Origin: JAAZMI01 sp050948785
GTDB taxonomy: Bacteria > Bacillota > Dethiobacteria > DTU022 > UBA8154
Direction of reading: 5' to 3'
Length of the DNA stretch: 64,000 nucleotides
Assembly (NCBI GenBank): GCA_050948785.1
Contig: JBMNEM010000006.1
Coordinates: forward strand, 186,001 to 250,000
Shown here: positions 52,740-62,270 of the stretch, one piece after another
Position numbering within the stretch: position 1 is the stretch's first letter
How the letters are laid out: every line of letters starts with the position of its first letter
Position numbers and translations under genes: made by a program
The notes under the pieces: model-generated
Seen by the model: the letters and a program-made list of their open reading frames with translations, nothing else
The model's database searches: none
What the model was told of the DNA's origin: nothing

Positions 52740-52790
52740 TCTAATTAATTCAATTATCAATTTGCATTAGTCATAAGGAGGGATCAAGAT

Positions 52791-55031
52791 TTGTACCATG
52801 CTCATTCAAAAAACAATGGGGGTTTTATAGAAACAGTAGGTGATCATTTACAAGAAACGTCAATCTTAGCAGCTCGATTCGCTTCGGTTTGGGATCGAGA
52901 AGAGGAAGGAGCCGCAACCGGGCTCCTCCACGACTTGGGAAAATATACAGAGTTGTTTAAATTGGTACTTGAGGGAAAAGCCCAGCAAGTAGATCACGCT
53001 ACCCCTGGAGCTCATGCCCTTTTAAGACTGTATAAAAAGGAAGGGGTGGCAGCGGCATTGGCGGCTCAAGGTCATCACGATGGTCTGCAAATCGGCCGGC
53101 CTAAAGATTTAGGAGAAGTACTTAGAATGAAAGAACCAGTCTCTCCTCAAAACAAGACTTACTCCTCAAGAGATGTAGATACTTTGTTAGATTGTTTCCA
53201 CCAGGATAACCTAAAATTGCCACCACAAATCAGAGGCGACTATTTGATGGAGTACAATAAGAACCGCTCGGTGGCCGCCATGCTTTATGTCAGGATGTTA
53301 TTCTCTGCTCTGGTAGATGCCGATTTTTTGGCCACCGAAGCCCACTTTGCCAGTCAGGAAAAAGGGGGATACCAATACCGCCCCGCCGGAAAAAAACTTG
53401 AGCCAGAGAAGTATCTTTCCATCTTACTCGAATATATGACCAGGCTAAGGGAAAAATCCAACGCCAGTGATCAACTTAACTCCCTGCGAGACGACTTATT
53501 CAACGCCTGTTTGGGTAGTGGTAAAGAACCCAAAGGGATCTATACCCTTACCGCACCTACCGGGGCCGGAAAAACCTTATCAATGCTGGCTTTTGCTCTT
53601 AAACATGCCGTTCAGCATCAACTGAGACGAATTATTTTTGTTATGCCTTATTTGAATATTATCGAACAAAATGCATTGGTCTACCGGGAAGTTTTTAAAA
53701 ATTGTGGAGACAATCTTATACTGGAAGATCACAGTATGGTTGAACTGCCTGAAGAGCAAAGGCTTTTTGCGGAAAACTGGGATGCGCCCATCGTCGTGAC
53801 CACTACTATCCGGTTTTTTGAAGGATTATTCGCCAATAGGTCCAGTCCCTGCCGCCGCCTTCACAACATTGCCAATTCTGTTATTCTTTTTGACGAAGCG
53901 CAATCCCTACCTCCACAGCTCGCCATTTATACATTAGCAGCCGTAAGCTATCTGGTAGAACGCTTTGGCTGTTCAGTGGTTTTTTCCACCGCCACCCAGC
54001 CTGCTTTTGAAACATTCGAAAACCGGGTAAAACAGCATGCAGCCAGCGGCTGGCAACCGTCAGAATTGATATCCGAAAAACTAAAACTATTCGATAGAAC
54101 TAGAAAGATCCGGGTTGAATGGAAATCTCACTTACCTTGGAAAACCATTGCCAGAGAAATAACAGCAGAATCCCAGGCGTTAGCCATTGTTAACACTAAA
54201 AAACAGGCCGGGATTCTTTATCAGCAAGCTAAAGAACAGCTAGACACAGATAAAGAGCTATATTTTCTGTCTACTGATATGTGTCCAGCCCACCGACTGG
54301 CAGTCATAGAAAAGGTAAAAACACTTCTTTCCCAAAAGGAATCTGCAACAGGAATTAATTGCTGCCTTATTTCCACTCAATGTGTCGAAGCGGGGGTAGA
54401 TTTAGATTTTCCGGCAGTCTGGCGGGCACTGGGTCCGCTGGAGGCTATTATTCAAGCAGCAGGCCGCTGTAATCGGCAAGGACTTCTACCTTTTGGCAGG
54501 GTAGTAGTATTTCGCCCTCCCATGGAGGACGAAAATTTTCCTGATACAGCTTATGAAAAAGGAGCTGCTGAGGTGCTGGTGATGCTAGAGCAGAAAGGAG
54601 AACTAGATCTCGAAGATCCGGGGATAATCAAAGAGTACTACCACCGTTATTTTATAGATAATTTACATCATTTTGATAAAAAAAAGCTTGCCGATATTTT
54701 CCAGCAATACGATTTTTTGAAAGTAGCTCAGGAATATCGCTGGATTAAAGACAGCTCCATCAATATTTTAGTGCCCTATTCAAAGGAAATAGCAACTTAT
54801 TATAACCTGTGCGAACTGGCCAGGAAAGGAAATTTTAATAGGACTTGGATCAAAAAAGCCCGCCCTTTAAGCGTGGGGTATAGGGTCAGCAACAAACACG
54901 ATATCTGGGATTATTTAGAGCCAGTGCAAAATCGTCAAAAAGAAGTTACGGGCTGGTATCTATTGTTAAATCCCGACTTGTACTCGGATGCCACTGGCCT
55001 GATCCAGCATGATGGAATTGTCTGGGGCTAA
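52791..55031 (+). CDS. cas3: CRISPR-associated helicase/nuclease Cas3 (type I-C)
   Basis: 746 residues, start TTG with AAGGAGGG 8 nt upstream. The N-terminal HD nuclease has YHAHS, GLLHDLGKY (near residue 46), DHATPGAHALL and AAQGHHDG. The SF2 helicase has TAPTGAGKTLS (near 253-263), DEAQSLPPQ (near 366), STATQPAF (near 400) and CVEAGVDLDF with QAAGRCNRQG (near 533-566). Cas3 is recruited by Cascade to degrade targeted DNA. All catalytic motifs look intact. First gene of the cas operon. Confidence 0.97.
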   Translation: MYHAHSKNNGGFIETVGDHLQETSILAARFASVWDREEEGAATGLLHDLGKYTELFKLVLEGKAQQVDHATPGAHALLRLYKKEGVAAALAAQGHHDGLQIGRPKDLGEVLRMKEPVSPQNKTYSSRDVDTLLDCFHQDNLKLPPQIRGDYLMEYNKNRSVAAMLYVRMLFSALVDADFLATEAHFASQEKGGYQYRPAGKKLEPEKYLSILLEYMTRLREKSNASDQLNSLRDDLFNACLGSGKEPKGIYTLTAPTGAGKTLSMLAFALKHAVQHQLRRIIFVMPYLNIIEQNALVYREVFKNCGDNLILEDHSMVELPEEQRLFAENWDAPIVVTTTIRFFEGLFANRSSPCRRLHNIANSVILFDEAQSLPPQLAIYTLAAVSYLVERFGCSVVFSTATQPAFETFENRVKQHAASGWQPSELISEKLKLFDRTRKIRVEWKSHLPWKTIAREITAESQALAIVNTKKQAGILYQQAKEQLDTDKELYFLSTDMCPAHRLAVIEKVKTLLSQKESATGINCCLISTQCVEAGVDLDFPAVWRALGPLEAIIQAAGRCNRQGLLPFGRVVVFRPPMEDENFPDTAYEKGAAEVLVMLEQKGELDLEDPGIIKEYYHRYFIDNLHHFDKKKLADIFQQYDFLKVAQEYRWIKDSSINILVPYSKEIATYYNLCELARKGNFNRTWIKKARPLSVGYRVSNKHDIWDYLEPVQNRQKEVTGWYLLLNPDLYSDATGLIQHDGIVWG

Positions 55032-55069
55032 AATGCCTGCAAACAAATTAGCCTAAGGGGATGAGAAAG

Positions 55070-55774
55070 ATGAGGAAATTTGTAGTAGAAGTGTGGGGTG
55101 ATTTTGCCTGTTTTAGCCGGCCGGAAACAAAGGTAGAAAGACTTAGCTATCCGGTAATGACTCCATCTGCCGCTAGAGGTGTGCTAGATGCTATCTACGC
55201 CAAACCGATAGAATTTTCTTGGCGAATAAGCAAAATTGAAGTATTAAAACCAATTCAGTTCATTGCCTTAAGACGAAATGAGGTAAAGGACAAGATCAGC
55301 GAAAGAACCATCCGCTCTGTTTCCCAAAAAGGAGGCGAATTGGAACCGATTATTGTCGATGCTACAAGGGAAATGTACGGTACCGATGCAAAAGGTCGAA
55401 CTCAAAGACAAACTATAGCGCTGAAAGATGTCCATTATCGTATTCACGCTTATATTCAACCCCGTCCTGGGATGGAAGGCAGAAACAAAGCACTAATTAG
55501 CCAGGCAGAAAGGCGACTCCAAGGCGGCAAATGTTTTTATCAGCCATATCTGGGTTGCCGCGAATTTGCTGGTTATTTTTCTCCAGGTCAGGGAGAAGGA
55601 GCTCCTATCAAAAAAAATAATGACCTGGGATGGATGGTTTATGATGTCTTTGATCTAGACAGAGTAACCTTTGGCGATGCCAAGCCCTTTATCAGTCTAT
55701 TCAAGGCAAAACTGGAAGATGGCGTCCTTCATGTGCCACCATGGGACAGTCCCCAGGTACAAAAACCATCATGA
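55070..55774 (+). CDS. cas5c: Cas5c (CRISPR RNA endoribonuclease of type I-C)
   Basis: 234 residues from ATG 55070, with AAGGGG 9 nt upstream (an ATG three codons earlier has no room for a ribosome binding site). It starts KFVVEVWGDFACFSRPETKV. In type I-C, Cas5 replaces Cas6: it cuts the repeat hairpin of pre-crRNA and caps the 5' handle. YPVMTPSAARGVLDAIY is the Cas5 signature (near residue 25-41), and FYQPYLGCREFAGYF-like sequence follows (near 145). Confidence 0.95.
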   Translation: MRKFVVEVWGDFACFSRPETKVERLSYPVMTPSAARGVLDAIYAKPIEFSWRISKIEVLKPIQFIALRRNEVKDKISERTIRSVSQKGGELEPIIVDATREMYGTDAKGRTQRQTIALKDVHYRIHAYIQPRPGMEGRNKALISQAERRLQGGKCFYQPYLGCREFAGYFSPGQGEGAPIKKNNDLGWMVYDVFDLDRVTFGDAKPFISLFKAKLEDGVLHVPPWDSPQVQKPS

Positions 55775-55786
55775 GGAGGTGAAACG

Positions 55787-57551
55787 ATGCTTCATCAACT
55801 AGCCAATTATGCAGCTAAATACAATGTCGCTGCTCTGCCCGGTTTTAAAACTAAAACAGCTAAGTGGATTATTGTCCTGACCAAGGAAGGGAAATTCATT
55901 GACCTGGTTGAGGATAATAGAGAGTTTTCTTTGGCTCCTGATCTGGCCCAAGGGGAACTTATTGCTGGTGGTATAGCACGCAGCCATTTTCTTATAGATA
56001 CGGCAGGAGTTGCTTTAACCTATGAGTCAACAGAAAGGGAAAAGAAAAAACATGACTTTTTTATTCACCTGTTGCAGGAAGCTGGAAATATAGAACCAAA
56101 CATAGGGGTAATTGCCAAGACACTGCAAGATCGGAATGTACTTGAAGAAATTCAGGCCAGATTCCAATCCAAGAAAGGAAAAAAGAATGATCCTGTGACT
56201 TTTCGTGTGGGAGATATCTATCCAGTTGCATTAGAATCCTGGCATAACTGGTGGAGGAAATTCAGGCAATCCATCAAACCAGCGGATGAAACAGGCAAAC
56301 AGATGATTTGCCTGCTGAGCGGCGATAAAGACAGTGCCTTTAGCTACCCATAGTAAAATAGGGGGGCTGACCCGGGTTGGTGGTCAATCATCTGGCTCAA
56401 CACTAATAGGATTTGATAAAGATGCCTTCACTTCATTTGGTTTAAAGCAATCGCAAAATGCCGCTTGTTCGGAGACAGCAATAGCAATATATAGAAATGC
56501 TATGCAACATTTAATAGATAATGCACCGGCCCCTTTGGCAGGTACTATGTTTTTAAGCTGGTACAAGGAACCTGTTCCTGAGGAGGATGATCTGTTTGGT
56601 TTGGAAGACTATGACAATCCCGCTGCTGAGGAAGCTGGTGCCCTAGCCAAGGTGGAAGAATTATTAAACTCTGTTAGAGAAGGTAGACGCCCTGATCTGC
56701 TCAATAACCGTTATTATATACTCCAAATCTCCGGAGCCGGTGGACGAATCATGGTTAGAGATTGGCTCGAAGGAGATTATGTAGAGTTGGCTTCCAATCT
56801 TAAACAGTGGTTTAACGATCTGACATTAATCTCCCCTAATGGAAAAGGAAGAAGTAAGGATTTCAAGCTATCCGCAGCCCTGACCAGGCTGGTCTCCTAT
56901 CGAAAAAATGACAGCAAAATATTTCAAAGAATCAGTGATGAACTACCACCTTTAATGCCCAGACTATGGCGAAGTATTATTAATGACTTGCCCTTACCTG
57001 ACACAGTAGCTAGCAAATCCTTGGCCTATATCAGATCCAGGCTTTATAACGATGATGAGAATACCCTGGGCAATCTGGATCGGATCGCTTGTGCTTTACT
57101 GAAGGTTTGGCTTGTTAGAAATAAAGTCAATGGAGGAGGTAAAAAAATGAAGCCTGATCTTAATCCTGAACACCCATCACCAGCCTACCACGCAGGTCGT
57201 CTGATGGCAGTTTTGGCAGTGCTGCAGAACAGAGCTTTGGGAGATGTAGGAGCGGGCGTAGTGCAAAGATACTATGCTGCTGCCAGCACCACCCCGGCCC
57301 TGGTGCTGGGTCGCCTTATACGGGGAGCCCAATACCATCTTGATAAGTTAGAGAAGAAGGGTTCGGTGGTCTGGTTCGAAAAATCATTGGGGGAGATCAT
57401 GACCCGGTTAGGAGATAGCTTGCCTGCTACCCTTACCCTAGAAGAACAGTCTCTTTTCGCTTTAGGCTACTACCAGCAACGGGCAGCCATATATACTGGT
57501 ACTACTGAGAAAAAAAATGCAAATGACACTGAAACAGAAAGCAAAAATTAA
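55787..57551 (+). CDS. cas8c: Cas8c (Csd1) large subunit, split by a frameshift
   Basis: Two overlapping frames together give a normal ~590-residue Csd1. Frame 1 (55787-56353, 188 aa, from MLHQLANYAAKYNVAALPG) ends GDKDSAFSYP. Frame 2 (from GTG 56334) continues PLATHSKIGGLTRVGGQSSG and GFDKDAFTSFGLKQSQNAA to 57551, the region that follows in intact Csd1. Restoring a GT dinucleotide at about 56333-56336 would rejoin them. Cas8c recognises the PAM in Cascade, so interference may be disabled unless the halves act together; the 20-nt overlap could allow reinitiation. The C-terminal part contains the internal Cas11c frame. Confidence 0.85.
57147..57551 (+). CDS. cas11c: Cas11c small subunit, internal translation product of cas8c
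   Basis: In type I-C systems a small subunit is known to be translated from an internal start in cas8c. Here an ATG at 57147, in frame with the second half, has a strong GGAGGAGGT 7 nt upstream. The product would be 134 residues (KPDLNPEHPSPAYHAGRLMA ...), helical and of the right size. It lies downstream of the frameshift and so should still be made. Two copies normally line the Cascade backbone. Confidence 0.8.
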   Translation: MKPDLNPEHPSPAYHAGRLMAVLAVLQNRALGDVGAGVVQRYYAAASTTPALVLGRLIRGAQYHLDKLEKKGSVVWFEKSLGEIMTRLGDSLPATLTLEEQSLFALGYYQQRAAIYTGTTEKKNANDTETESKN

Positions 57552-57563
57552 GGAGGATCAATC

Positions 57564-58571
57564 ATGACGATTAATAATCGATATGAGTTTATGTACTTTG
57601 TGGAGTGTAAGAACGGAAATCCCAATGGCGATCCGGATATGGGCAACTCCCCCAGGATGGATCCCCAAGACATGAGAGGGTTAATCAGCGATGTCGCTAT
57701 AAAACGGCGGATTCGCAACTATATTCAATTTGCCAAGGGAAATCAAGAACCCTATGGCATTATTATGCAACAGTCCACCAACATTAATAAATTTATTGCT
57801 AAAGCTCATGAAGAAACAGGCAATACCAAAATGGAAAAAACAAAAGACAAGGTGGCACAATCTCAGAAATGGCTTTGCAAAAATTTTTACGATGTTCGTA
57901 CTTTTGGAGCTGTTCTTTCTACCGGTCCCAATGCCGGGCAAGTACGGGGGCCAGTGCAGCTAACCTTTTTGCGCTCCTACGATCCAATACTGCCCATGGA
58001 TATTTCGATTACTAGAATGGTAGTAGCCGAGTCAGTAGGTACAAAAGGAGTAGCTTCTTATGAAGAATATGAAGCATGGGAGAAAAAGCAGCCAGAAGAT
58101 GAACTTCGAACTATGGGACGAAAACAGCTTATTCCTTATGGATTGTACGAAGGGCGAGGATTTATCAGCGCCCACCTGGCCGGGGGAACAGGCTTTGGTG
58201 ATGAGGATTTGAAACTGTTGTGGGAAGCAATGCTCAACATGTATGAACACGATCGCTCTGCCAGCAAAGGGGAGATGTCCACAGTGTTGCCCCTGATTAT
58301 CTTCAAGCATATCGGTACTGATTCTGATGAACAGCAAAGGATAAACCAGGCTAAGCTGGGCTGTGCTCCCGCCCATCAGCTATTTCATTTGGTTCAAGTA
58401 AAGAAAAAAGCAGATATTGATGTGCCTAGAGACTATCGCGATTATATTCTTCAAATTAATTTAGATCAGATACCTAAAGGAGTAGAGATTGGCTTTGCCC
58501 TTCCATCTCCAGAAGGCGTACAGATCACCTGGGGAGCAGTACCGGATAATTTGCCATGGGTTGAGGTATAA
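57564..58571 (+). CDS. cas7: Cas7 (Csd2) backbone subunit, type I-C
   Basis: 335 residues. NRYEFMYFVECKNGNPNGDP (near residue 4-23) and the conserved GLISDVAIKRRIRNYI are typical Csd2, with DVRTFGAVLSTGPNAGQVRG (near 110-130). Cas7 multimers coat the crRNA spacer. Good AGGAGG upstream, 12 nt after cas8c. Confidence 0.96.
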   Translation: MTINNRYEFMYFVECKNGNPNGDPDMGNSPRMDPQDMRGLISDVAIKRRIRNYIQFAKGNQEPYGIIMQQSTNINKFIAKAHEETGNTKMEKTKDKVAQSQKWLCKNFYDVRTFGAVLSTGPNAGQVRGPVQLTFLRSYDPILPMDISITRMVVAESVGTKGVASYEEYEAWEKKQPEDELRTMGRKQLIPYGLYEGRGFISAHLAGGTGFGDEDLKLLWEAMLNMYEHDRSASKGEMSTVLPLIIFKHIGTDSDEQQRINQAKLGCAPAHQLFHLVQVKKKADIDVPRDYRDYILQINLDQIPKGVEIGFALPSPEGVQITWGAVPDNLPWVEV

Positions 58572-58639
58572 AAGTTAGGCAGTATTTTTATATTAAAATA
58601 ATTTCCCCTACTGTGCGGGGGCTGAAATGGGGTTGTAGA

Positions 58640-59344
58640 TTGAAGTACACCGAAGACAATCTTATTCCTTTATCTTATTTATCCCAATATTATTATTGCC
58701 CCCGCCGGGCTGCACTGATGTTGATTGAAAGACAGTGGAGCGATAATATTCACACCATATCAGGCACTATTATTCATCAACGTGTTGATAAAGCCAGGCA
58801 AGAAAAACGATCCGATCTAATTCGTCTAACTAGCCTCCCTCTTCGCTCTCTGGAATTGGGTTTATTTGGAGTAGCGGATAGTGTTGAATTCTACACTAAC
58901 CATGAAGGATACATAGTACAAAGCTTAGAGGGTAGATGGGAGGTTGTACCAGTTGAATACAAACACGGCAGGGTACGAGATGAACTGGAATATGAGGTCC
59001 AATTAAGTGGCCAAGCCATCTGCCTTGAAGAAATGTTAGGAGTAACTATCCATAGAGGTTTTATCTATTATGCAGGGGACCGTCGCCGTAAAGAAGTGCT
59101 GGTGACATCGAAATTAAGGCAGCTTGTTCAACAAGGAGCCAGGGCATTACATGTCATGTTGACTGCTGGTAATATCCCTACCATAATAGCCAGTAGTAAG
59201 TGTCGGGACTGTTCCTTGGGTAATGATTGCTTTCCCCTGACTTCCTCACGCGGCCGCGGAGCGAAAAGGCGTAAGGTAAAAACATCAGCAGCCCGCTACA
59301 TTAAATCCATTTGGAATGACATTGAAAGTGGAGAAAAACAATGA
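58640..59344 (+). CDS. cas4: Cas4 RecB-like nuclease for spacer acquisition
   Basis: 234 residues from TTG 58640, giving KYTEDNLIPLSYLSQYYYCP, the usual Cas4 N-terminus. The iron-sulfur cysteines are at YYYCPRR and in CRDCSLGNDC (near 190-200). The PD-(D/E)XK core includes VVPVEYKHGRVRD (near 98) and the QLSGQAICLEEM helix. Cas4 trims and orients prespacers by PAM. It overlaps cas1 by 4 nt (ATGA). Confidence 0.94.
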   Translation: MKYTEDNLIPLSYLSQYYYCPRRAALMLIERQWSDNIHTISGTIIHQRVDKARQEKRSDLIRLTSLPLRSLELGLFGVADSVEFYTNHEGYIVQSLEGRWEVVPVEYKHGRVRDELEYEVQLSGQAICLEEMLGVTIHRGFIYYAGDRRRKEVLVTSKLRQLVQQGARALHVMLTAGNIPTIIASSKCRDCSLGNDCFPLTSSRGRGAKRRKVKTSAARYIKSIWNDIESGEKQ

Positions 59345-60366
59345 AACGCTTACTGAATACTTTATATGTTTTAACGGAAGAATCATATTTATCTAAGCAA
59401 GGCGAGACCATCTGTATTCATGTAGGTGGGGTAGAAAAAGTGAGAGTGCCTGTTCATACTTTGGAATCAATTCTGTGTTTTGGAAATACGACTGTTTCCA
59501 CTCCCCTGATTGCTTTTTGCGGTGAAAAAGGTATTGGGCTTGCTTTTTATAGTGATCAAGGCCGGTTTTATGGACGTATCGAAGGACCAGTCAGGGGCAA
59601 CGTGCTGCTCAGAACAAGACAATATTCCGCTGCTCGTACAGAACAAGCCTTGTTGTTGGCAAAAAACCTTATTGCTACTAAAATTGCCAATGAGAGGAAT
59701 GTATTGCTTAGAAGTGCGAGGGACAGTAACAACCATAAAACCGGCGGTAAATTAAAAAAGGCAGCACAAGAAATAGCTTATTTATCCTCCCAATTGATGA
59801 CAGTCGAAAACCATGATCAGGTCCGCGGCATAGAGGGAATTGTAGCTAACCGTTATTTCGCCGTATTTGATTACATGGTTAAAGTAAACAAAGAAGACTT
59901 TACCTTCGAAAAAAGAAGTAAAAGGCCACCAATGGATAGAGTTAACGCTCTACTGTCTTTTTTATACATGTTGCTAGCCAATGATATGCGCTCAGCCCTG
60001 GAGGGAGTGGGACTGGACCCAGCAGTCGGCTTTTTACATGCTATGCGGCCTGGGCGGCCTAGCTTGGCATTGGATCTAATGGAGGAACTCAGGGCTCCGC
60101 TATGTGATCGAGTAGCCCTGACATTGATCAACCTAAAGCAAGTTCAAGGAGATGGGTTTGAGTTAACGCCAACGGCTGTCCGTATGACGGAAGAAACTCG
60201 TAAGACAATCATTACTGCTTGGCAGAAACGAAAAAAGGAAACGATTACTCATCCTTTTTTAGAAGAAAAAATGCCTATAGGGCTAATACCTCATATACAG
60301 GCTCAATTGCTGGCCCGATATTTAAGGGGCGATCTGGATTTCTACCCGCCTTTTCATTGGAAATAG
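59341..60366 (+). CDS. cas1: Cas1 integrase
   Basis: 341 residues, the catalytic integrase of new spacers. It starts KRLLNTLYVLTEESYLSKQG. Metal ligands: Glu in GIEGIVANRYF (near residue 165), His in GFLHAMRPGRPSL (near 231) and the following acidic residue in LDLMEELR (near 245). Together with Cas2 and Cas4 it extends the array at its leader end. Confidence 0.96.
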   Translation: MKRLLNTLYVLTEESYLSKQGETICIHVGGVEKVRVPVHTLESILCFGNTTVSTPLIAFCGEKGIGLAFYSDQGRFYGRIEGPVRGNVLLRTRQYSAARTEQALLLAKNLIATKIANERNVLLRSARDSNNHKTGGKLKKAAQEIAYLSSQLMTVENHDQVRGIEGIVANRYFAVFDYMVKVNKEDFTFEKRSKRPPMDRVNALLSFLYMLLANDMRSALEGVGLDPAVGFLHAMRPGRPSLALDLMEELRAPLCDRVALTLINLKQVQGDGFELTPTAVRMTEETRKTIITAWQKRKKETITHPFLEEKMPIGLIPHIQAQLLARYLRGDLDFYPPFHWK

Positions 60367-60378
60367 AGGTGACATGCG

Positions 60379-60669
60379 GTGCTCGTATTGATTACCTATG
60401 ATGTTAGCGTCGTAGATGCCGAGGGACCAAAGAGGCTGCGATACGTGGCAAAAACCTGCGAAGATTATGGACAAAGAGTACAAAATTCAGTTTTTGAATG
60501 TTTAGTTGATCCAGCTCAATTTATTAAGTTAAAAAATAAGTTGCTTAATATCATCAAACCTGAAAAAGATTCTTTACGATTTTATCACTTAGGCAAGAAC
60601 TGGAAAAGAAGGGTTGAGCATTATGGCGTAAAGCCTGCTTATATCCAGGAAGAACCTTTGATACTATAA
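60379..60669 (+). CDS. cas2: Cas2
   Basis: 96 residues from GTG 60379 (LVLITYDVSVVDAEGPKRLR). The ferredoxin-like fold has the first-strand Asp in ITYDVS and VQNSVFECLVD (near residue 34-44). It bridges two Cas1 dimers during integration. The last cas gene before the array. Confidence 0.95.
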   Translation: MLVLITYDVSVVDAEGPKRLRYVAKTCEDYGQRVQNSVFECLVDPAQFIKLKNKLLNIIKPEKDSLRFYHLGKNWKRRVEHYGVKPAYIQEEPLIL

Positions 60670-60843
60670 AATTAGCATCGCGGACCATCAATAAACATAA
60701 AAACCCAGGGAGCTACGCGATGATGCTATATCAGTATTAAATAGGGTTTTAGGTCAGATGCAAGGCTTGTTAGAATGTTTAAATTTGAGGTACGCGAAAA
60801 CCGTTGATTAAACCCTTGTACTATGGGGTTTATCCATGGTACT
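60670..60843 (+). promoter_or_regulatory. CRISPR leader
   Basis: 174 bp between cas2 and the first repeat. It contains an imperfect inverted repeat (AGCATCGCG near 60675 with CGCGATGATGCT near 60717) and a palindromic patch GGGGTTTATCCATGGTAC abutting the repeat, the region normally used by Cas1-Cas2 and for pre-crRNA transcription. Confidence 0.7.
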
Positions 60844-62197
60844 GTTCACCCCCGCATGGGGGTGGGGATTGAAACTCTTGACCACCACTGTCATAATCAC
60901 ATTGTGGCTAGTTCACCCCCGCATGGGGGTGGGGATTGAAACTCCTTATGGGATGCGACATATTATTATCGGGTGGCGTTCACCCCCGCATGGGGGTGGG
61001 GATTGAAACATTCCCGAGGGGACGGCTTACTGGCGGATTCGCTGTTCACCCCCGCATGGGGGTGGGGATTGAAACCCATGTCCTCATCCTTTTCCAGTAC
61101 CCGGGAGCCGTTCACCCCCGCATGGGGGTGGGGATTGAAACTCTACCCTCAACAAGCTTCCATCCTGGGAACTTAGTTCACCCCCGCATGGGGGTGGGGA
61201 TTGAAACTCTTCCTGGCCGGGGCATTTATACTTGCCATTAGGTTCACCCCCGCATGGGGGTGGGGATTGAAACCCATTTAAAACGGCTTCTTTTTGCGCC
61301 GTATCAAGTTCACCCCCGCATGGGGGTGGGGATTGAAACTCCCAGAATTCATTGTCTATTCCGTTAATGCCTTGTTCACCCCCGCATGGGGGTGGGGATT
61401 GAAACATCAAGCTCTGGGCTGGTTCCCGCATTGGCGTTCACCCCCGCATGGGGGTGGGGATTGAAACCACTCCATATCTCAGCGACACAAACCCTATCCC
61501 GTTCACCCCCGCATGGGGGTGGGGATTGAAACTGTTACAACTGTTTGGGGAAGAAAGAGAAGATTACGTTCACCCCCGCATGGGGGTGGGGATTGAAACT
61601 CAAAAAAGTTATCTCCAGAAGAATGGTTGAGTATGTTCACCCCCGCATGGGGGTGGGGATTGAAACTCTGATATTTCATCATCTGGAAAATAGGGTATTG
61701 TGTTCACCCCCGCATGGGGGTGGGGATTGAAACAATAATTGCCTTATGAGCATTCTTAGGGCTTCCCGTTCACCCCCGCATGGGGGTGGGGATTGAAACG
61801 AGAGCCTTAGCTCAAACAAAAAAGCTTACTCCGTTCACCCCCGCATGGGGGTGGGGATTGAAACTGTGGCACAGAAACGGGAGAAGCCGGAAGGGGAGGT
61901 TCACCCCCGCATGGGGGTGGGGATTGAAACAGTTTGCTTTCTGGAAGCGGTATTACCCGGATTTGGTTCACCCCCGCATGGGGGTGGGGATTGAAACTCC
62001 TAAAGGTGTTCCCTCCCCCGTTGTTGAAAATTGTTCACCCCCGCATGGGGGTGGGGATTGAAACACTGCCGCCGTGGAGGAATCTGACTAAAGACCGCGT
62101 TCACCCCCGCATGGGGGTGGGGATTGAAACTCTATGCTCATGTGAGAACGCATTGTCCGCCTCTTGTTCACCCCCGCATGGGGGTGGGGATTGAAAC
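60844..62197 (+). CRISPR. CRISPR array, 21 identical 32-bp repeats, 20 spacers
   Basis: The repeat is 32 bp: GTTCACCCCCGCATGG then GGGTGGGGATTGAAAC, with a 7-bp CACCCCC/GGGGGTG stem. Repeat starts: 60844, 60911, 60978, 61044, 61110, 61176, 61242, 61308, 61374, 61436, 61501, 61568, 61635, 61702, 61768, 61833, 61899, 61966, 62033, 62099, 62166. Spacers are 33-35 bp except one of 30 bp (61406-61435). I see no variant repeat, even at the leader-distal end. The repeat type ending in ATTGAAAC with a GC-rich stem fits type I-C. Confidence 0.98.
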
Positions 62198-62270
62198 TTC
62201 CTTATATATTGCTTACTGTTATTCAATTCGTGTAAGCGTCAAAGATAAGCGCACCTGATGTTCACCGATA

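Noticed and set aside
58600..58640. CCCC...GGGGG sequence before cas4 that recalls the CRISPR repeat stem
   Set aside because: It lacks the GTTCAC start and the GATTGAAAC end in the right register; only a GC stem is shared, so it is probably chance.
60936..62194. Several long ORFs through the CRISPR array rich in HPRMGVGIE or PPPCGGE repeats
   Set aside because: They are produced by the repeat unit itself being open in several frames; the array is fully explained as CRISPR.
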